DNA of 33,144 nt from positions 1 to 33,144 of the forward strand of contig JANYIG010000326.1 in assembly GCA_025358765.1 (NCBI GenBank). Reading direction: 5' to 3'. The stretch is from Candidatus Kapaibacterium sp. GTDB lineage: Bacteria > Bacteroidota > Ignavibacteria > Kapaibacteriales > UBA4661. Below, in pieces: positions 8,328 to 17,139 of this stretch. The translations under genes were made by a program, and so were the position numbers. The notes beneath the pieces are model-generated. The model ran no database searches. It was not told where the DNA came from and worked only from the letters and a program-made list of their open reading frames with translations. Numbering within the stretch: the stretch's first letter is position 1; each line of letters starts with the position of its first letter.

Positions 8328-8489
8328 ATGGTGTTAATATAAAGGTAAACTCCAAAAGGCTTACATGGAGTTGTGATGGCAATCCAGTGCGTCAATGCAC
8401 TGCTATGGCTCTTTTCTCGCGTCGTTAATCCTGCAAATGATAATTCATCTCTTTTCTGTTTCATTTCTACTCCAACAGCGAGGTATTTC
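8328..8489 (+). promoter_or_regulatory. Leader region of the beta-oxidation operon with two inverted repeats
   Basis: The 162 bp before fadN contain a 7-bp inverted repeat, aactcca (8348-8354) with tggagtt (8366-8372), and a second one, cagtgc (8385-8390) with gcactg (8397-8402), spaced by 6 bases. Neither is followed by a T run, so they look more like operator sites than terminators. Which regulator would bind is unknown. Confidence 0.35.
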
Positions 8490-10793
8490 ATGGCTCAAAC
8501 AATTCGTCGTGCGGCGGTCATCGGTTCCGGTACAATGGGTGCTGCTATTGCGGCACACCTGACAAACGCAGGTATTCCAACACTCCTGCTCGACATCGTG
8601 CCGAAAGAAGGCACTGACCGTAATGCCATCGTCAAAGCGGGCCTGGACCGAGCTGCCAAATCTCGACCGGCATCGTTTATGAGCAAAGACCGTCAGCGCC
8701 TTATTTCCATTGGCAATTTGGAGGACGATTTAGGTAAACTGGCGGAAGTGGATTGGATTATCGAAGCAGCGGTCGAAAACTTAGACATCAAACGTACACT
8801 TTGGGAAAACGTTGAAAAACATGCTTCGCCAACGGCTATTATCAGCAGTAACTCAAGCGGTATCCCTATGTCGTTGCAAATTGAAGGACGCTCGCAATCG
8901 TTCCGCGAGCGCTTCATTGGCGCACATTTTTTTAATCCGCCGCGTTATTTGTTTTTGCTCGAACTCATTCCAACAAAAGATACCAAGCCGGAAATCATCG
9001 AACAACTCAGGCATTTTGGCGACGTAGTATTAGGCAAAGGTATTGTGATTGCGAACGACGTGCCGGGCTTTGTGGCGAACCGTGTGGGCGTTTTTTCGCT
9101 CATGCATGCTGTTCGTGTGATGGTTGAATTAGGCTTAACACCAGACGTGGTGGACGCTTTGACGGGACCTATTATTGGTCGTCCCAAAAGCGCAACGTTC
9201 CGCACGGCTGATATCACGGGCTTGGACGTGCTGAATAGCGTTGCAACCAATCTGGGGAAAGCAACGGGCGAAAACTTCGCTATTCCGCCGTTTCTCGGAA
9301 CAATGGTGGAAAAGGGAATGCTCGGCGAAAAAACGAAAAAAGGCATTTATCAATCCAGCAAGGATGCAAGCGGCAAGCGCAAGATTTTGACGTTGAATTT
9401 TGACACATTTGAATACGAAGACAAAGGCAAAGTAAAACTGCCGGAATTGGATGCCGTCAAAGGGATGGATTCTGCCGCAGACCGCTTAAAATCACTGCTT
9501 GCCGCCGAAGGCACAATTGGCGATTTTATGCGATCGTCCACCTACGAGATGCTGCATTACGCCGCAAGCAAAGTTGGTGTGGTTGCTAATTCCTACGTCG
9601 AGATTGACAACGGCTTACAATGGGGCTTTGGCTGGGAACTCGGTCCATTCCATATTATTGACCTGCTCGGCGCAAAAGAAATAGCGGCGATGTTCGCAAA
9701 ACAAGGCAAAGATGTTCCGGCGATTCTCAAAGAATATGCCGAAAGCGGCAAGAAATTTTACCCTGACAACGAGGCTCCGCCACGTGCAGCTGGCGTGCTG
9801 ATTTTGAGCGACATCAAAGGCGACAAAAAACGCATCATAAAATCCACAACCGATGCAAGCCTTGTGGATATTGGCGATGGCGTTTTGCTGTTGGAATTCC
9901 ACAGCAAAATGAATGCTTTGGGCGAAGATGCTGTGCGAATGATTCAACAATCGCACACGCTCGTGCCACAACTTGGTTTTGCAGGCATGGTGGTGGGCAA
10001 TCAAGGCGAACAGTTCTCGGCAGGCGCAAACCTCGCAGTGGTACTGATGGCGGCAGGCGCAGGGCAATGGGAAGCTATTAACGATGCTATCAAAAACTTC
10101 CAACAAGCATCGCTTGGGCTGCGGTATGCGCCATTCCCCGTTGTGGCTGCACCATTTGGCTTGGCGCTTGGTGGCGGTTGCGAGTTTTCCATGTATTCCG
10201 ATGCCATTCAGTCACACGCCGAACTCTATATGGGTCTCGTGGAAATGGGTGTGGGTTTGATTCCGGCGGGTGGTGGCACAACCGAGATGCTTATTCGCTT
10301 TACCGACCAGCTCCATCCGGACGCAGACCCGTTCGAGGCGGTCAAACGGGCGTTCCAGCTTATCGCAATGGCAAAAACTTCGACATCGGCGCTCGAAGCA
10401 CGGGAACTCGGCTTCCTGCGTTCAAGCGACGACATAACCATGAGCCGTGAGCGTGTGATTGCCGATGCGAAAAAACGTGTCCTCGAACTCGCCGACGGTT
10501 ATGTGACACCAACGCCGCGCATGGTGAAAGTGATGGGCGAAGCGGGTTATGCGAATCTTGCAATGGCAGCATGGTCTATGAACGAAGCGAAGCAGATTAG
10601 CGACCATGACTTACATCTTGCAAAAACGCTGGCAAAGATCTTGTCGGGCGGTATGCAGAACTTCGCAACCGAGGTTCACGAAAATCATTTGCTTGATTTG
10701 GAGCGCGAGGCATTTTTGTCGCTTTGTGGCGAAAAGAAGACCCAAGAGCGGATTATGCACACGCTCACAACGGGCAAACCGCTTCGTAACTAA
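8490..10793 (+). CDS. fadN: Bifunctional 3-hydroxyacyl-CoA dehydrogenase / enoyl-CoA hydratase (FadN type)
   Basis: A 767-residue cytoplasmic enzyme for two steps of fatty acid beta-oxidation: hydration of enoyl-CoA and NAD-dependent oxidation of 3-hydroxyacyl-CoA. The dehydrogenase comes first: the Rossmann motif AVIGSGTMGAAIAAHLTNAG at about 8-27, catalytic His146 in GAHFFNPP and Glu158 in LLELIP. The hydratase is C-terminal (about 440-690): the oxyanion segment EQFSAGANLA, then Glu565 in GGGCEF and Glu585 in GLVEMGVGLIP, 20 residues apart as in known hydratases. This order is the reverse of E. coli FadB and equals Bacillus FadN (about 790 residues). An in-frame upstream ATG at 8373 is rejected because the added 39 residues are non-conserved; cgagg precedes the chosen start by about 6 bases. 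First gene of the operon running to 15718. Confidence 0.93.
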   Translation: MAQTIRRAAVIGSGTMGAAIAAHLTNAGIPTLLLDIVPKEGTDRNAIVKAGLDRAAKSRPASFMSKDRQRLISIGNLEDDLGKLAEVDWIIEAAVENLDIKRTLWENVEKHASPTAIISSNSSGIPMSLQIEGRSQSFRERFIGAHFFNPPRYLFLLELIPTKDTKPEIIEQLRHFGDVVLGKGIVIANDVPGFVANRVGVFSLMHAVRVMVELGLTPDVVDALTGPIIGRPKSATFRTADITGLDVLNSVATNLGKATGENFAIPPFLGTMVEKGMLGEKTKKGIYQSSKDASGKRKILTLNFDTFEYEDKGKVKLPELDAVKGMDSAADRLKSLLAAEGTIGDFMRSSTYEMLHYAASKVGVVANSYVEIDNGLQWGFGWELGPFHIIDLLGAKEIAAMFAKQGKDVPAILKEYAESGKKFYPDNEAPPRAAGVLILSDIKGDKKRIIKSTTDASLVDIGDGVLLLEFHSKMNALGEDAVRMIQQSHTLVPQLGFAGMVVGNQGEQFSAGANLAVVLMAAGAGQWEAINDAIKNFQQASLGLRYAPFPVVAAPFGLALGGGCEFSMYSDAIQSHAELYMGLVEMGVGLIPAGGGTTEMLIRFTDQLHPDADPFEAVKRAFQLIAMAKTSTSALEARELGFLRSSDDITMSRERVIADAKKRVLELADGYVTPTPRMVKVMGEAGYANLAMAAWSMNEAKQISDHDLHLAKTLAKILSGGMQNFATEVHENHLLDLEREAFLSLCGEKKTQERIMHTLTTGKPLRN

Positions 10794-10820
10794 TGATTGA
10801 CGAATTATCTTACTTTTAGA

Positions 10821-11153
10821 ATGAGCATTCAAGACGTTCCCTTTTGCACCATTGATTGGGCGAGTGTTATTCCAACAGAACACACGGGCGAGATTGGCTC
10901 TGCCTTTTGGCGGACGTTCGAGTTAGGCAACATCCGCGTTCGTATGGTGGAATACACGCCCGGCTACAAAGCGGATCACTGGTGCGCTCGCGGACACGTG
11001 ATTTTGTGTCTTGAGGGTGAGCTTGTAACGGAGTTGAAGGATGGACAAGTGTTCACTCTTACGCCCGGCATGAGTTACCAAACTTCCGACGACGAAACCA
11101 ATCCGCATCGTTCGACAGCGCCGCAAGGAGCGAAATTGTTTATTGTAGATTAG
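10821..11153 (+). CDS. DHCW-motif cupin-fold protein
   Basis: A 110-residue single-domain cupin. The family signature is seen as ADHWCARGHVILCLEGEL at about residues 53-70, followed by a second beta motif with FTLTPGMSYQTSDD and NPHRS near the C-terminus. The His and Cys residues could bind a metal, but the family has no established reaction. The upstream in-frame ATG at 10797 is less likely because the eight extra residues precede the conserved N-terminus. It lies 27 bp after fadN and 31 bp before the next gene on the same strand, so it is probably co-transcribed with the beta-oxidation genes; whether it acts in that pathway is unknown. Confidence 0.82.
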   Translation: MSIQDVPFCTIDWASVIPTEHTGEIGSAFWRTFELGNIRVRMVEYTPGYKADHWCARGHVILCLEGELVTELKDGQVFTLTPGMSYQTSDDETNPHRSTAPQGAKLFIVD

Positions 11154-11184
11154 CAAACGACCTTGACGAAAGGACGTACCATCT

Positions 11185-11622
11185 ATGGAAGAGATTCTGA
11201 CACTGCGACGCTATCTCGAAGAGCATCGTTATGACGAAGCATTACAAATAGCTGTGGAGCTCGGAGAGATGAGCAAAAACGATAAAATCACGCGCATTGG
11301 CAGTTACGCAAAGATTTTGCTGTTGCACCTTATCAAACAAGCGGCAGAAAGGCGTTCGACGCGCTCATGGGAGCTTTCCATTGAAGAAGCGGTTGACCAA
11401 ATTGCGGAGGCAAATGACCGACGGAATGCGGGTGGTTTTTATCTGCAGCCCGAAGAGCTGATGGAAATTTTACAAAGCAAGTATCTAAAAGCGCTTAAAT
11501 ATACGGCTTCAGAGGCATTAGAAGGGCAATTTTCTGCTCAAGAGATTGCTGCGAAAGTCAATAAAGAGGATATTCTCCAAGCGGCTTTACAGCTCATCCT
11601 CGAAGAACAACACAATCTTTAA
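11185..11622 (+). CDS. DUF29 family protein, copy 1
   Basis: A 145-residue helical protein of the DUF29 family, common in cyanobacteria and of unknown function. Family hallmarks: the N-terminal [25 protein letters not shown], the central [22 protein letters not shown], the GGFYL segment, and a C-terminal [15 protein letters not shown] helix. It aligns end to end with the protein at 13466-13894, so the two are paralogues. No signal peptide or membrane segment. Unlike most genes here it has a Shine-Dalgarno-like gaaagga about 10 bases upstream of the ATG. It sits between the cupin and fadA in the operon. In other genomes DUF29 genes often occur as scattered accessory genes, so the location may be an insertion rather than a functional link. 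Confidence 0.85.
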   Translation: MEEILTLRRYLEEHRYDEALQIAVELGEMSKNDKITRIGSYAKILLLHLIKQAAERRSTRSWELSIEEAVDQIAEANDRRNAGGFYLQPEELMEILQSKYLKALKYTASEALEGQFSAQEIAAKVNKEDILQAALQLILEEQHNL

Positions 11623-11657
11623 TTCAACATTTCAATACTTACAAATGTACCACCGAT

Positions 11658-12833
11658 ATGAATAACGCAGTTATCATTAGCGCCGTTCGCACCGCCGTCG
11701 GACGCGGCAAAAAAGGCAGTCTTACGAACACACGCCCCGACGATTTGGCAGCACTTGTGCTGAAAGAAGCTGTTAAAAGGGCTGGCATTGACCCGAAGCT
11801 CGTAGAAGACGTGATTATAGGCTGTGCGATGCCTGAAGGCGAGCAAGGCTTGAATTTCGCTCGCGTAGCATCGCTTCTGGCGGAATTGCCGGATAGTGTC
11901 TCTGCCATGACCGTCAATCGCTTTTGTGCGAGCGGCTTGCAGACGATTGCATTGGCAGCACAGTCAGTGATGAGCGGTATGTCGGAGTGCGTGATTGCGG
12001 GCGGCGCAGAATCCATGAGTATGGTTCCAATGAGCGGCAACAAACCTTCAATGAACCTTCGTGCCGTAGATATTCGTCCGGGTGTGTATATGAACATGGG
12101 ACTTACTGCCGAGCGCGTTGCCGACCAGTGGAGCATCTCGCGCCAGCAACAGGATGAGTTTGCCGCCGGAAGCCACCAAAGAGCAGCAAAGGCAATCGCT
12201 GATGGCAAATTTAAGGATGAAATCGTTGCAGTGCCAGTTCGTGTTGACAAAATGAATGGCACAAAGGTTGAATCAAAAACGATTCCGTTCGATACCGACG
12301 AACTTGTTCGTGGGGACACGACGGTTGATAAACTCAGTACGCTCCGTCCGGCGTTCAAAGAAGGTGGAACCGTCACGGCGGGCAATGCGTCACCGTTCTC
12401 GGATGGTGCGGCAGCATTAGTGGTGATGAGCGAAGCAAAAGCGAAAGAAGTTGGTGCGAAAGCGATTGCGCGGTTTGTATCATTTGCAACTGTAGGCGTT
12501 GCGCCAGAAATCATGGGCATCGGACCCATTGCAGCCGTTCCGAAAGCGCTGAAACTGGCGGGCTTAACGCTTGACCAGATGGACGTTATCGAACTTAACG
12601 AGGCATTTGCTGCACAAGCCTTAGCTGTTGTGAAAGACCTCGGCATCAATCCCGACAAACTGAACATCAACGGTGGTGCGATTGCGCTTGGTCATCCGCT
12701 CGGCTGTTCCGGTGCAAAGCTGACCGTATCAGCCATTCATGAACTCAGGCGCAGAGGCGGTCGTTACGGGATGGTGACGATGTGCATCGGTGGCGGACAA
12801 GGCGCGGCGGGCATTATCGAACTTTTGAATTAA
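11658..12833 (+). CDS. fadA: Acetyl-CoA C-acyltransferase (3-ketoacyl-CoA thiolase)
   Basis: A 391-residue thiolase, the same length as Bacillus FadA and near the 392-residue Zoogloea enzyme. It cleaves 3-ketoacyl-CoA with CoA to release acetyl-CoA, the last step of each beta-oxidation cycle. Active-site residues are all present: nucleophile Cys90 in NRFCASGLQ, His346 in [10 protein letters not shown] and acid/base Cys376 in [10 protein letters not shown]. The NEAFAAQ motif is also seen. Being cytoplasmic, it takes the product of FadN, encoded at the start of the same operon. The start codon has no Shine-Dalgarno sequence. A long open frame on the opposite strand (11639-12670) is a shadow of this gene. 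The next gene begins 9 bp after the stop. Confidence 0.96.
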   Translation: MNNAVIISAVRTAVGRGKKGSLTNTRPDDLAALVLKEAVKRAGIDPKLVEDVIIGCAMPEGEQGLNFARVASLLAELPDSVSAMTVNRFCASGLQTIALAAQSVMSGMSECVIAGGAESMSMVPMSGNKPSMNLRAVDIRPGVYMNMGLTAERVADQWSISRQQQDEFAAGSHQRAAKAIADGKFKDEIVAVPVRVDKMNGTKVESKTIPFDTDELVRGDTTVDKLSTLRPAFKEGGTVTAGNASPFSDGAAALVVMSEAKAKEVGAKAIARFVSFATVGVAPEIMGIGPIAAVPKALKLAGLTLDQMDVIELNEAFAAQALAVVKDLGINPDKLNINGGAIALGHPLGCSGAKLTVSAIHELRRRGGRYGMVTMCIGGGQGAAGIIELLN

Positions 12834-12842
12834 ACGAATGGA

Positions 12843-13442
12843 ATGAAGTATAGCACGAGCAAAACTATGGAAATGACGCTCAACTTTGGCACATTGTTGC
12901 AACTCACCGACAAAGAATTGGTGGAACTCTCCTCGCTCAATGCTGGCTACAAATTAGAACGGAACGCAAAAGGTGAATTGAGTATGTCCCCAACATTTTT
13001 TCATACGGGTAGGAAAAACTTTCGCCTTTGTTTGCGGCTTGGCGAATGGAACGAACGAACGGCATTGGGCGAGGCAACAGATTCCTCGACGGGTTACAAA
13101 TTACCAAACGAAGCCGTTCGTTCGCCCGATGCGGCATGGATTTCTCACGACCGCATTGCAACGCTTACAGACAAGCAGTTAGACGGTTTTGCGCCTATTT
13201 GCCCAGATTTTATCGTTGAACTTATGTCTGATTCAGACCGACTTGAAACGGCACAACAGAAAATGCACGAATGGATGGATGCTGGTTGCCGATTAGCATG
13301 GTTGCTCAATCCATCAAGCGAAGCGGCATACATCTACCGCACAGGTTTTACGGAAATTGAGGTTGTGAGCGGCTTTAATACTGTGCTTTCGGGTGAAGAT
13401 GTCTTGCCTGGATTCGTGCTGAATCTTTCCGAATTGCGATAG
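12843..13442 (+). CDS. Uma2 family (DUF820) PD-(D/E)XK nuclease-fold protein
   Basis: A 199-residue protein of the Uma2/DUF820 family, related to restriction-endonuclease folds and heavily expanded in cyanobacteria. Visible motifs: an N-terminal GYKLERNAKGELSMSP, SPDAAWIS with the first acidic residue, PDFIVELMSDSD with the second Asp/Glu cluster, and KMHEWMDAGCRLAWLLNP with the following Lys. These suggest an intact metal-dependent active site, though no substrate is established for most members. Met9 (12867) is an alternative start and fits the usual N-terminus better. It begins 9 bp after fadA and ends 23 bp before a DUF29 gene, so it is transcribed within the beta-oxidation operon. Its metabolic relevance is doubtful; both it and the DUF29 genes look like inserted cargo. 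Confidence 0.85.
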   Translation: MKYSTSKTMEMTLNFGTLLQLTDKELVELSSLNAGYKLERNAKGELSMSPTFFHTGRKNFRLCLRLGEWNERTALGEATDSSTGYKLPNEAVRSPDAAWISHDRIATLTDKQLDGFAPICPDFIVELMSDSDRLETAQQKMHEWMDAGCRLAWLLNPSSEAAYIYRTGFTEIEVVSGFNTVLSGEDVLPGFVLNLSELR

Positions 13443-13465
13443 AAAGATAGAAAGGATGTGTGCTT

Positions 13466-13894
13466 ATGGACGAATTGATGGAACTTCGCACTTACATTGA
13501 GGCACAGCGCTACGACGACGCACTCGTGCTTATTGGAACAATGGAAGAAATGGCGAAGGACGACAAGCTCAATAAAATCTATAGTTTTTCGGTGGTACTG
13601 CTCATCCATCTTATCAAACAAGACGCGGAAAAGCGTACGACCCGTTCATGGGAAACCTCTATTGCATTGGCACTATTAGAAATACGACGAACAAACAAGT
13701 GCCGCAATGCTGGTGGATACTATGCCAGCAAGCAAGATATTATCGAAATTTTGGCAGAGGCATACACGGCAGCCCTGAAAAAAGCCGCATCGGAAGTGTT
13801 TGAAGGCAGATACGAAGATGATAACATTGCCCAAATGGTTGATAAACCAGCCATCCTCGACCAAGCCTTACATTTAATTCTCACAGAACAGTAA
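13466..13894 (+). CDS. DUF29 family protein, copy 2
   Basis: A 142-residue DUF29 protein paralogous to the one at 11185-11622. Shared features are LRTYIEAQRYDDALVLI, EEMAKDDKL.KI, LLIHLIKQDAEKRTTRSWETSI, RNAGGYY and ALKKAASEVFEG. Function unknown. The start chosen is the ATG at 13466: a GTG two codons upstream (13460) is possible but less likely, and aaagga at 13451-13456 is well placed as a ribosome binding site for the ATG, much as in copy 1. It lies between the Uma2 gene and fadE. Two divergent copies in the same operon suggest an old duplication or two separate gains. Confidence 0.85.
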   Translation: MDELMELRTYIEAQRYDDALVLIGTMEEMAKDDKLNKIYSFSVVLLIHLIKQDAEKRTTRSWETSIALALLEIRRTNKCRNAGGYYASKQDIIEILAEAYTAALKKAASEVFEGRYEDDNIAQMVDKPAILDQALHLILTEQ

Positions 13895-13921
13895 CTCACT
13901 CTATTCATCCAAACACGCACA

Positions 13922-15718
13922 ATGAAAGGCACTATTATGACAGCCGAGACAGAAGTCAGCATCCCAAAAGGCGGTATGTTCTTGATTGAACAGGCGTTGC
14001 CCGAAGCCATTTTTACGCCTGAAGATTTCAGTGATGAACTGAAAATGATTGGTCAGACGACAGAAAATTTCGTGGAAAATGAGATTGTGCCCATTATCCC
14101 GCGTTTAGAAAAATTAGAAGCTGGTTTGAGCGAAGACTTGCTCCGTAAGCTCGGTGAAATGGGTTTGCTCGGTATTGAAATTGCTGAAGAGTACGGTGGC
14201 ATTGACCTCCCAAAAACCGCGTCTATGCTTGTTGCCGAAAAATTAGCGCCGTCCGGCGGCTTCTCAACAACGTTTGGCGCGCACCAGAGCATCGGTTCGC
14301 TGCCGATTGTCTATTTTGGCAATCCTGAACAAAAAGCGAAATACTTGCCGAAGCTTGCAACGGCAGAAATTATCGGCGCTTACGCGCTCACAGAGCCGAA
14401 TGCGGGGTCTGATGCCTTAAGCGGAACCACGAAAGCTACACTCTCGGCTGATGGCAAACATTACATCCTCGAAGGCACAAAAATGTGGATTACGAACGCT
14501 GGTTTTGCGAATCTGTTTACGGTATTTGCAAAAGTGGACGGCGCGAAAGAAAAATTCAGTGCATTTTTGGTTGAGCGCGACTGGGAAGGCGTTTCCACAG
14601 GCGCGGAAGAACACAAAATGGGCATCAAATCATCTTCTACGCGGATGGTCATGTTCGATAAAGTAAAAGTCCCTGTTGAGAACTTGCTCGGCGAGGTTGG
14701 TCAAGGTCCCAAAATTGCGTTTAATATCCTGAACACTGGGCGCTTCAAACTCGGTGCGGGTGCATTAGGCGGCGCAAAGGCAGCATTGGGCATTGCAGCA
14801 AAGTATTCGCTGGAACGCAAACAATTCGGGCAGACGATTTCCAACTTTGGGATGATGCAAGAAAAATTAGCGGAAATCGCGCTCCGTTGTTTTGCCGTAG
14901 AATCTGTCGTATATCGCACTGCTGGTTTGATTGATGATGCAATTGGTGAGGAAACAGACGGCTTCAAACGTCTTAAGTGCATCGAAGAATACGCCGTTGA
15001 ATGTTCAGTGATTAAAGTTTTGGGTAGCGAAATCTTAGACTTTGCTGTTGACGAAGGTGTGCAGATTCATGGTGGTTACGGATTCTCTGCAGAATATGCT
15101 ATCGAACGTGCGTACCGTGACAGCCGCATTCAGCGCTTGTACGAGGGCACGAACGAAATCAATCGAATGCTGATTCCGGGAATGTTGCTCAAACGCGCGA
15201 TAAAAGGCGATCTCCCACTTTTGCCCGCCGCGCAGCGCATTAGCCGCGAAGTGCTTGACCCATCGCTCGATGCAAGTGCTGATGACGGCTTGCTTGGTGA
15301 AGAAATGAGCGTTGTGAATAATCTCAAAAAAATCGTTCTTATGCTCTCTGGTGCGGCTGCGATGAAGTTTGGTCCGAAGCTCGACCACGAACAAGAGGTT
15401 CTGGCACGTATTGCGGACATCATCATGCTCACATATGCCTCAGAATCGGCAATTCTTCGTACGCGCAAAATTGCCGCAAATGGCGGCGAGACAGCACTGC
15501 ACGCCAATATGGTTCGCGTGTACGTCCACGACGCGGCTGAGAAGGCTGCTACGCTTGCCCGTGAGGCTGTATGCCGCTTTGTGGAAGGTGATGATTTGAC
15601 GGTGTACCTAAGCACATTGCGTCGTCTGACGAAGCATGCACCTGTGAATACAGTTGCACTGCGGCGCACAATAGCGAAGGCAGTTTTGGAAGCAAACGGT
15701 TATCCGCTTCATTATTAA
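13922..15718 (+). CDS. fadE: Acyl-CoA dehydrogenase (FadE type, long C-terminal form)
   Basis: A 598-residue FAD enzyme, close in length to Bacillus FadE (594) and to VLCAD-like members rather than to the usual 380-residue form. It introduces the 2,3 double bond into acyl-CoA and passes electrons to electron-transfer flavoprotein; no etf genes are in this window. Visible motifs are ALTEPNAGSDA (FAD/substrate loop), WITNAGFA, RKQFGQTI, QIHGGYGFSAEYAIERAYRD, and catalytic Glu408 in LYEGTNEINR. The extra C-terminal helical domain spans about 430-598. The ATG at 13937 (MTAETEV) is an alternative start. It is the last gene of the operon and is followed by a strong hairpin terminator. Confidence 0.95.
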   Translation: MKGTIMTAETEVSIPKGGMFLIEQALPEAIFTPEDFSDELKMIGQTTENFVENEIVPIIPRLEKLEAGLSEDLLRKLGEMGLLGIEIAEEYGGIDLPKTASMLVAEKLAPSGGFSTTFGAHQSIGSLPIVYFGNPEQKAKYLPKLATAEIIGAYALTEPNAGSDALSGTTKATLSADGKHYILEGTKMWITNAGFANLFTVFAKVDGAKEKFSAFLVERDWEGVSTGAEEHKMGIKSSSTRMVMFDKVKVPVENLLGEVGQGPKIAFNILNTGRFKLGAGALGGAKAALGIAAKYSLERKQFGQTISNFGMMQEKLAEIALRCFAVESVVYRTAGLIDDAIGEETDGFKRLKCIEEYAVECSVIKVLGSEILDFAVDEGVQIHGGYGFSAEYAIERAYRDSRIQRLYEGTNEINRMLIPGMLLKRAIKGDLPLLPAAQRISREVLDPSLDASADDGLLGEEMSVVNNLKKIVLMLSGAAAMKFGPKLDHEQEVLARIADIIMLTYASESAILRTRKIAANGGETALHANMVRVYVHDAAEKAATLAREAVCRFVEGDDLTVYLSTLRRLTKHAPVNTVALRRTIAKAVLEANGYPLHY

Positions 15719-15769
15719 TACGGCTTCCGTACAATGATAGCGTTAGGTTAATGGTATTTGGCAAGTAAA

Positions 15770-15811
15770 AAAAACGCCGGTACAAGATATCTCCTTGTCT
15801 CCGGCGTTTTT
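15770..15811. terminator. Bidirectional intrinsic terminator between fadE and the KTSC gene
   Basis: A perfect 11-bp inverted repeat, aaaaacgccgg (15770-15780) and ccggcgttttt (15801-15811), with a 20-base loop that can pair further (acaag with cttgt). The A run on one side and T run on the other let it end transcription from both convergent genes. Confidence 0.88.
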
Positions 15812-15900
15812 GTATAAGAGTGACTCTCAATCACTCACTTGTTGAGCATTGCACAATGCTCATACATAATTGGTGATGGTGTATGATATGGGATATCCCG

Positions 15901-16107
15901 TCAGCGTAGCTTCATTCCGTAATATTTTCCTTTGATGCGTTCGCGGAAATACGCGACTTTATCGTCCGTTTGCAAAAGCTCCATATAAAGCGATGGAAAC
16001 ACATTAAAATACCGAATAACACTTGTGCTGTCAAAGGTAAGAGTCAACGTCAGGAGTTCGTACTCCACGGCGGTGATATCAGGCGATGTGAGAACTTCGG
16101 ATTCCAT
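15901..16107 (-). CDS. KTSC domain protein
   Basis: A 68-residue protein that is a single KTSC domain, a small fold also found fused to lysyl-tRNA synthetases. The pattern fits along its whole length: an ITAVEYE start strand, LTLTFDST.VIRYFNVFPSLYMELL in the middle and YFRERIKGKYYGMKL at the end, matching the family's usual F-x-NG-x-x-Y-x-Y-x-x-VP and YF...IRG.Y. The Gly of the central turn and the Pro after V are slightly altered. Molecular role unknown; nucleic acid binding is often proposed. It is convergent with fadE and shares its terminator. The start at 16107 has no clear ribosome binding site. Confidence 0.72.
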   Translation of the reverse strand: MESEVLTSPDITAVEYELLTLTLTFDSTSVIRYFNVFPSLYMELLQTDDKVAYFRERIKGKYYGMKLR

Positions 16108-16707
16108 AGCATTCTGAAAAAAATGAACCTAAATCGTGAATTCAGAACAAATCATGTTCAAAAAAACAAGGTGCACATCACGCGCTCCAAAGTAATCACC
16201 CCATCATTCGATGAACCCTCCCTTGCCAACACAATGAATCACTTATGTGAGTTGTGATAGCACCTTTGTAAGGGCTTACTCCAAAGGTCGTGCCAGAATT
16301 ATTATTGTGATGAATCATACCGCATAATCCACCTCAGTATTCACCCACTCATAAGATATTACAGGCTTTGGAGGAGAATATATCACGCTGCTTTCGCAGA
16401 ATATTTGTTGATAGTATCGAAAAGTGTTGCGGAAAAACGTCATATTATGATTTACAGAGTGTCACATTCAATAAGACTCGGATAGGCACAAAAGAAGCGT
16501 CTGCTATTCGATGGCGAGTAATTTTTCGTGAGCGGGTATCGCTTTTTTGTTACAGTTTATTCGTGGTTGTCACATAAAAATTGTCGCATAAAATAATAGC
16601 CATAGCATTTTCTTTTTATGATGGATAACACAAAAAATGGCAGTATTTTTACGCATTATATAAATAGACAAAGTTTTACACAAAAAGGCTTCAAGGAAGA
16701 GGCTTTT
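16108..16707. promoter_or_regulatory. Long intergenic region with a 14-bp tandem repeat
   Basis: About 600 A/T-rich bases without a convincing gene; short open frames here (for example 16368-16577) show no family pattern. It should hold divergent promoters for the KTSC gene and the response regulator operon. At 16567-16594 a 14-base unit is repeated in tandem (ttgtcacataaaaa then ttgtcgcataaaat), possibly a regulator site. A 7-bp inverted repeat, acctttg (16262-16268) with caaaggt (16282-16288), is also present. Confidence 0.4.
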
Positions 16708-17139
16708 ATGAATGTAATTGTACCGACAATGAGCACAAACACAAGTCCGAAAAAAGGCTTTGTGATGATCGTCGATGATGTGTTGGAAAATGCTAATGTA
16801 GCTGCTATGATGCTACGGACACAAGGATTTTCTGCTCTGGCATTTTCAAATAGCCACGAGTTTTTTCAAGCATTGTTGGAACAAACGCCAGATGTAATTC
16901 TTCTCGATATTGCGATGCCGTACATGAACGGTATTGAAGTATGCGAACGCCTCAAGGCAAACCCCGCAACAAGCGACATCCCCGTTATCTTTCTCACGGT
17001 TCATACTGGTCAACAATATATCGCCAATGCCTATAACGCCGGAGCCGCTGGGTTTCTTGCAAAACCGATTGAGCTTCGGGAATTACTGACTCACGTAAAA
17101 AAGCATATTGCATCGCACACTATTCATGGTGGAGTTTGA
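16708..17139 (+). CDS. Response regulator, receiver domain only
   Basis: A 143-residue receiver protein with a short Thr/Ser-rich leader. The acidic pair lies in MIVDD, the phosphorylated residue is D67 in VILLDIAMPYMNG, and IFLTVHT and AKPIEL supply the conserved Thr and Lys-Pro. The ATG at 16708 is preferred because aaggaagagg lies just upstream; an ATG at 16618 would add 30 non-conserved residues. Its receiver is clearly paralogous to that of the next gene (shared MLRTQGF, LLDIAMP, SDIPVIFLTVHT). The stop codon overlaps the next start as TGATG, so the two are translationally coupled. It may act as a phosphate sink or relay partner of that kinase. Confidence 0.9.
   Translation: MNVIVPTMSTNTSPKKGFVMIVDDVLENANVAAMMLRTQGFSALAFSNSHEFFQALLEQTPDVILLDIAMPYMNGIEVCERLKANPATSDIPVIFLTVHTGQQYIANAYNAGAAGFLAKPIELRELLTHVKKHIASHTIHGGV

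Noticed and set aside
8348-8372. Terminator after the response regulator
   Set aside because: The 7-bp inverted repeat has an 11-base loop and no T run, so it is listed only as a possible operator.
8373-8489. 39-residue N-terminal extension of fadN
   Set aside because: The Rossmann fold starts right after the inner Met; the extension overlaps inverted repeats and looks non-coding.
11639-12670. 343-codon open frame on the minus strand
   Set aside because: It lies opposite fadA, whose active-site residues are all present; the antisense frame has a low-complexity Ser/Ala-rich translation and no family pattern.
15402-15415. Sigma-54 promoter-like tggcac...ttgc
   Set aside because: The GG-to-GC spacing is 8 instead of 10 and it lies inside fadE coding sequence.
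16368-16577. Possible 69-residue gene in the long intergenic region
   Set aside because: Cys/Arg-rich translation without a family pattern or ribosome binding site; the region reads as A/T-rich non-coding DNA.
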